Part shown: in pieces, positions 59,129 to 64,000 of the stretch | How the letters are laid out: every line of letters begins with the position of its first letter | How positions within the stretch are numbered: the first letter of the stretch is position 1 | DNA from: Asterella californica | Lineage: Eukaryota > Streptophyta > Marchantiopsida > Marchantiales > Aytoniaceae | Assembly (NCBI GenBank): GCA_036924285.1 | Contig: JAYKYS010000008.1 | Coordinates: 21,933,001-21,997,000, forward strand | Direction: 5' to 3' | Length of the DNA: 64,000 nucleotides | The notes under the pieces: generated by a model | Told to the model about the DNA's origin: nothing | Seen by the model: only the letters and a program-made list of their open reading frames with translations | Databases searched by the model: none | Position numbers and translations under genes: made by a program

Positions 59129-61037
59129 ATGCAGCGGACGATTGGACATGCAGGTCGATGTCTTCTTATCGTGTTCCGCACGTACATTTGTTGCATGATT
59201 GCTGTCGGCGGAATTCGGGATGATCGCGACTTTGTAAACATGGTCCGATCTGCCGACTTGTCGCTGTTGCAACGCACCGAACGCCTTCTGATTTACGAGA
59301 TAAGTAACCTGCGTACGCTTTCATTGCTTTTGGGAACTATGTCACAGCTTGTCGTTGATGTCCCTTCCGAGCGAGCCGATGATGATCTTGATGAGCAATT
59401 GAGTATTCCGTCCACTCCTCCTGCTGCTTGCGCTTCTGAACTTGTCTCTTCTCCAGTGAAGTGCGATTCCCCTGACAGTCCTCCTCACTATCTGCAGGAA
59501 ACGAGTTTTGACACTTTTCAGGTTGTCTGTTGCCACTTGCCGGCGTGTTGTTTCGATCGTTTTCAGAAACCTGTCACCTTGCCACCATATCCTCTTTATT
59601 CCAAGTCTGTCCTGTCTTTCTCCGATATAGAGCTGTATACGTATAGATCGTATGTTTACATTGATTTTCATTACTCTTCTGTACCGTCGGAGTTCTTAGT
59701 TCCTTCTCTTGATTACGTTTTGATCTGTAAGTCCTTCTCGGTACCTAAGTGTTGCCTACAAGCAGTGGTCGGTCCTTTCCATTACATAGACACAGAAGGT
59801 GCTTGGCTTATATTGCGAGACTGTAAGTCCAACATTTTCTCTTATCCTAAATTCTTTCAGTTTGGCACTGATCCTCGGCTTCTGAAACCCACTGTTCTTG
59901 CTGTCTATCGCCTCAAATGCGTTCATTGCGTTTGCCAGGACATAGATCCGAAGCTGTATAGGTTTGCCTGCAAACATTTTCGCTTCAGAAATGCTACTCA
60001 GACGTGCTGCAAGAGCACGTCGTCAGACAGTGCCACCTCTGACGACGGGAACACGTCGTGTGTCTATCTCCAAGCAACTTGAGGTTTCTGTTACAGTGAA
60101 CTGCACCGGAGCTGACTTGGATGTGGACAAGTGTTGGCCCTTTCTATCTCGCTTTCTTGAAGATGAGTGCCATAGCGGTCTGCTTTCTGTTGAAAGGGGG
60201 GGAAGTCTTTTGCATTTGCACATACATGGTGTGCTTTGTCTTGAGGGCAGCAGTGCTTTGCAGGTGAAGCATCGCTTAATCTCTGTTCTTGGCTGGAAAG
60301 GTGTAGACAGGCTTGTGGGGGGGGGGGGGGGGGGGGGAAGTTTGTGTCAAGGCGTTGACAAACCGGGGACTCCATACCTTTGTAGGTATGGTCGGTTACT
60401 GCATGAAGGACAAGACTGAGGCTCACCATAAGTCGACTATGAAGAATATTACTAACGGTATGCTTGACGATGGTGAACAGCTCTTTACTTTGTTCGGTGC
60501 CGTAGATACTAAAAACCGTGTGGAACTGAACCAGAATAACATTTTGCAGCGCGCTTTACAGTTCAATAAGTACAAAAGCCGTCATCCGTTGGGTTCCACT
60601 TTGAGAACATGCCTTCGGTCCATGATTCGATCCGGTAAGTACAGTCCTTCGTGCAGATGGCTAATGGCTTGTGAGATCCAGAAGCCAAGAAGAGACTCTC
60701 TCTGGAAAGCTATTGTCCGTCCCGAAACAGTCACTATTGGCGATATCGACATGTGTTTTTCGCCCAAACGAGAGCTCGATACTTTACAGTCGAACGACCT
60801 GATGCTCAGCTTGTTGACGAGGAGGAGGAGTACATCTTGGCAGCCTCTCCTTGTGTGCACGGAGCGAGAACGGTACCGAACTTTCAGGATGTAGACGCGC
60901 TGCCGGAATATATGCCAGTTTGTAGCCCTTTGGATCGTAACCTTGAAGCAAGTCGGGCGTACGAAGGTAATCTGTTCATCTGTACGAACTGTGTGCAATG
61001 CTTTCACGTTTATTTGTTCGCTGTTTTCGACAACTAA
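59129..61037 (+). pseudogene. HUH rolling-circle endonuclease (Replitron type), frameshifted
   Basis: HUH endonucleases nick and join single-stranded DNA during rolling-circle transposition. The frame-2 N-terminal part (to 60082, about 318 codons from the ATG at 59129) is Cys-rich towards its end and otherwise unrecognised. Frame 3 then carries GGSLLHLHIHG with the HUH motif at 60213-60227. After a 21-nt G run (60317-60337) frame 1 carries CVKALTNRGLHTF and VGYCMKDK, the Y-x-x-K catalytic motif with Tyr at 60397-60399. Helical segments such as NNILQRALQFNKY follow. Near 60751 coding similarity returns to frame 3 (FFAQTRARYF, AQLVDEEEEYI) up to the stop at 61037. At least two frame changes, at the G run and near 60751, and possibly a third near 60000-60080, make it non-functional as written unless introns or assembly errors explain them. 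No helicase domain is present, which argues against a Helitron. Confidence 0.75.
60317..60337. repeat. 21-nt G homopolymer
   Basis: An uninterrupted run of 21 G lies inside the HUH endonuclease frame, exactly between its two catalytic motifs. The frame differs on the two sides by one position. Such runs are length-unstable and hard to sequence. Confidence 0.95.
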
Positions 61038-61350
61038 TCGTGCTGTTTCTTCTCGCAGGAACCTAACGTGACCACAGGCAACAGTGAGGAGCAGCAGGAG
61101 TCCTTGCCACCATGTATAGATATGTTCTTTCAGCAGAAGAACATATAACCCTGTTCGATCTCAACTGTACAGACATTACTGTACATTACTAGTATGGTGC
61201 TGTAGAGGTAGTTTACATTGCCTGTTACGAGTGTAGTGTTTCAGAAATATACCAGGGGTCGAGCGGACAACTGTACAATTTCTGCCTGTGACCTTCTCGA
61301 ACAGTGTGGACTGCAAGCAGTGTAGTATTTCAGTAGAATTTCAGAGCAGT

Positions 61351-63796
61351 ATCAGTCATGATATGACCGATAGAGCAGGAGGTTGTTTTGCCAGACAAGT
61401 GATTATATAAATAAAGTTTAATACAGGCTCCCCGAAGCCTTTCCTCTTAACTACAAAGTGTATCGTGGAGAAGTAGAACCGAAATAAACGATATATGATG
61501 GAACAGTGTACTTGCGAAAAAATGAGAATAAACCAGTGTAGCAACAAATATGTTTGCTTGCACCAAAAATGTTTTATTGCGCGAGGACGACGACGAGGGA
61601 AAAATCCCAGATTGTGGTAATTGTGATAAATGCCCCGGAAGGAGGGGAAAAAAAAAGGAATGAAACCCGATAACTACAGTAACCTTACCGCCAGCGAACT
61701 GAAGCCCTCTGGCCACGATTCTTAGTGGACGTAAACCAGTGATACTTTTTTGTATTCTACCGCATCGTGTACGCTAAGTGAATATGCGTGCAAAAATGAA
61801 AAACTGAAAGACGGAAATTTTGTTTGTAGTAGCAGAAGTCTTTTGTCTGATTTAAGCAGAAATCGATTCTGTTATTAATTTCGGTCCTACATTTTCGCGA
61901 AGGTTATTTCGGAGATCTACGGCGGTGATTACTACCCTAGTGAGCGTAGTGAAGACTGGTTGTTACCGAGTAGAGGTAGCCTTGTGGCAGAACTTCACCG
62001 CGGTCCCATATTGTACGGATATAAAGCGGGAACTTAAATTTATGAGGCTTGTCCGCCAGATAAACCGGCTGTCGGCCCTATGAGGCTACGAATTTCCCCT
62101 GCTCCCTCCGCGATGCAGCCACTTGAACCACTTCCCATACACTTGTATGAATCGATATAGGTTGTGCATTTCGCTTTGGGGTTCTTGCTTTCAGAGCAAT
62201 ACTCGATGTCACAGTGCCGAACAAACAACTCATTTCTCACACGAAGGTTTTAATCCCAATAGGTCTTTGTCCTGAACCTTCTGCTCAAGGCTTGTCTTTC
62301 AGAACTGATCTTGATTTTGCTCTTGTTACAGTCTCGTTGCTACTGGATGCGAGGCAGGACGTCCGTTCAGATATATGAAAGGTTTAGGACATCGTATCCT
62401 AGTTGAGTTTCGATATTAGGCTCATACTTAATTGTATGCCTTTTAAGTCCTTAGCGTAAGTCCTCAGCGGAACCGCATACTGTTATAACATCATCCTTCT
62501 ACCTTTGCCGCAGGATAGCCAATCCAAGGTTCCAGAACTCTCGGGTCCACGAACATGCAAGCTCGCAGGGTTTGTCCTGTTTATTTCCTGGAACTATCTA
62601 ATTGCTGCAAGTACCATTTTTGTTCATCGTATCTAGTCCTATTCGAACTCAACAGCGTGTATGAACCACTGCTAAGCTTGCTTGAAAGATCTCTAGACTC
62701 ATTACATTCTGCCTCTTTTCACAGTCAATCTGGACCTCGATTCTAGTCATGGGTATCGCAAAGTCTGACCTTGATTAACATTCACCTTAGCTTTCGCCTT
62801 CTCGCACGAGCTTGTGAAGATCAACTCGGGATCCAGTCTCAGATCCGTACATCATTTCTAGTTTTTCCTGACATCTAGGCTCCTCACTCGAAGTGCCTAC
62901 GCTTGCGTCGCACGTGAATTACCGACGCCATCAAAGAGTTTGTCTTCACTTTTGACCATAGATGTTCAAAAATCTCCTTTATCTCTGTTGAAAAGAGAGG
63001 CTCTAAGGTTGTAAGGAAGGGGCTACTTATGGCTTTTTTATGAGCGGTCGGGTATCCGCTGTTCGTCAAGCGAAAGTGCCACTGCACTTATACATACGGG
63101 AGCTTAGCACTGACTGTGCATAGAAAGAATCTATATGTACTTTCTCGGGGCCCGGAGAGTTTACATATCTCAAATGTTTGCAATCAGATCACGTGAGAAG
63201 TTCTCCTCATTTTCAACTCAATCATGTATGAAGACAGTTTCTTGAGACAATAGAGCAAAGGCAACCCTTCCACCACGTTCCATTTTGATAGAGGCCACAA
63301 TGTTTCAATGGCTATAATTTGGACTATCGTCACGTGAAAGAGCTTAGCCTAGCCATAAAACGCTGAGACGTTAGACTGTGGTCGTGTAGAGCAGCGGAAG
63401 AGGTTACATCGAGTGGAACTTCTGTGAAACAGGCATCTTTGCGGCTCGTCTGAACTACTTAGTAACTGTTACTGAAACCATTATCTATAAAAGTGAAAGA
63501 TACTATGAAATTAGTGATTGCAGATCAATAAGGGAGAATTTTGCGGATCTTGGACAGGAGGGCGCTGAAGTCTACGGTTTTGTCAGGTGATATAGCCGGT
63601 TCGATTCCCTGAAAGGAGAAAAACGGTACTGCACTCAACGTGCAAATTTTCTGTGTTGAATTGATTTGCATTCTTTTTTCTCCATGGACTTGTCTACTCA
63701 GAGGAATTGGTAGCGTCGCTCAGCTGAAAGGTTTCTGAGAAGCTCAATCAACAATAGGGTGATAGAGCAAAGAAGAACCGATGTCGAAGATGCAAA
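61351..63796. other. Intergenic stretch, no supported gene
   Basis: Short open frames only, apart from the Cys-rich stretch at 62040-62240. A GGTTCGATTCC word at about 63598 resembles a tRNA B-box, but no cloverleaf can be built around it. Confidence 0.45.
62040..62240 (-). CDS. Cys-rich exon-like open frame, about 66 codons
   Basis: The frame encodes five Cys in a short span (VRHCDIEYC, KAKCTTY, SYKCMGS, SGCIAEG) before a Gly/Ser-rich tail ending GLSGGQAS and a stop. It has no in-frame ATG at the start. If real it is therefore a last exon of a small secreted or metal-binding protein. There is no recognised family and no upstream exon. Confidence 0.2.
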   Translation of the reverse strand: MRNELFVRHCDIEYCSESKNPKAKCTTYIDSYKCMGSGSSGCIAEGAGEIRSLIGPTAGLSGGQAS

Positions 63797-64000
63797 CTAT
63801 GAGATGATTGATGACTTCCACATGTACTCCAGTTTGTCAGTCCCATATAGTATCTTCCTGAAGTAAGCTCCGGGGATCCTCAAGAGCCACCCGGGACTAA
63901 GCAATTTGCCGCTGAATCCTCTTGCTGTGAAAATTTGCAGAACCAAAAGATGTCTCTTACGATCAAGTCCGTGGAAGTCCCAACGCTTCAAGAGGATATT
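63797..64000 (-). CDS. C-terminal exon of an unknown gene, cut by window edge
   Basis: The minus-strand frame is open from the window edge to a stop at 63797, 67 codons. It reads KRWDFHGLDRKRHLLVLQIF and then LLSPGWLLRIPGAYFRKILY, with aromatic and basic residues mixed as in a folded domain. The rest of the gene would lie beyond base 64000. I do not recognise the family. Confidence 0.4.
   Translation of the reverse strand, partial: NILLKRWDFHGLDRKRHLLVLQIFTARGFSGKLLSPGWLLRIPGAYFRKILYGTDKLEYMWKSSIIS

Larger units (their letters stand above)
58250..61350 (+). mobile_element. Replitron-like HUH transposon relic
   Basis: This block is distinctly GC-richer than both flanks and has open frames on the plus strand throughout. 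It carries the remains of a rolling-circle HUH endonuclease (see 59129-61037). Upstream of that gene is a 135-bp tandem duplication in open frame. I could not define terminal repeats or a target duplication, so the ends are taken from the composition change. Replitrons are a recognised class of eukaryotic HUH transposons distinct from Helitrons. Assignment rests on the HUH and Y-x-x-K motifs and on my recollection of related plant proteins. Confidence 0.7.

Noticed and set aside
58250..61350. Helitron as the identity of the HUH element
   Set aside because: No helicase motifs and only one tyrosine motif (Y-x-x-K). The motif order fits the Replitron type better.
63598..63610. GGTTCGATTCC resembling a tRNA B-box
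   Set aside because: No acceptor stem, anticodon arm or A-box could be placed around it, so no tRNA is called.
1..64000. CRISPR arrays, bacterial operons or organellar DNA
   Set aside because: No regular spacer-repeat arrays or operon-like gene packing. Spliced genes throughout indicate nuclear DNA.

Overview
This is a nuclear contig from a green plant. It holds intron-rich genes with GT-AG boundaries, two plastid-pathway genes (DXR of the MEP pathway and PSBS of photoprotection), and an EFHC1/Rib72-like gene encoding an inner protein of motile cilia. Motile cilia in a PsbS-bearing plant point to a lineage with swimming sperm. A bryophyte, perhaps a Marchantia-type liverwort, is my inference and not something read directly from the sequence.

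Layout: (1) 0-7.2 kb is repeat territory. It holds one foldback element (about 147-1775) with long internally repeated inverted arms and a G-box-rich centre, then four copies of a small MITE family at 4.1, 5.2, 6.1 and 6.9 kb. (2) 7.2-22 kb holds two dinucleotide microsatellites, two degenerate 3' portions of one LINE family (11.5 and 13.4-15.4 kb), a pair of hairpin-bearing repeats, a 361-codon His-rich ORF and decayed coding stretches. (3) 22.2-26.4 kb is a minus-strand DXR gene with about 12 exons. (4) 26.4-35.8 kb is gene-poor. It carries one minus-strand reading frame broken by a single in-frame TAA and AT-rich sequence with direct repeats. (5) 36.5-40.0 kb is a plus-strand DusA-type tRNA-dihydrouridine synthase, convergent with the EFHC1-like gene (41.3-46.1 kb, minus). 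(6) 48.4 kb carries another copy of the MITE family and 49.3 kb an isolated long hairpin. (7) 50.2-51.6 kb is PSBS (minus, 4 exons). (8) 51.6-58.2 kb is AT-rich with short palindromes and hairpins. (9) 58.3-61.1 kb is an abrupt GC-richer insert. It encodes a decayed rolling-circle HUH endonuclease of Replitron type, whose HUH and Y-x-x-K motifs are thrown into different frames at a 21-nt G run. (10) At the right edge sits the last exon of an unrecognised minus-strand gene.

The four recognised host genes are unrelated housekeeping, plastid and ciliary functions and form no cluster. For these four, most exon junctions agree in reading phase with the known families. The exceptions are the 5' ends of DXR, Dus and EFHC1, which I could not close. 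The most noteworthy items are the Replitron-like relic, the MITE family with 9-bp target duplications, and the G-box pairs set exactly 10 bp apart.
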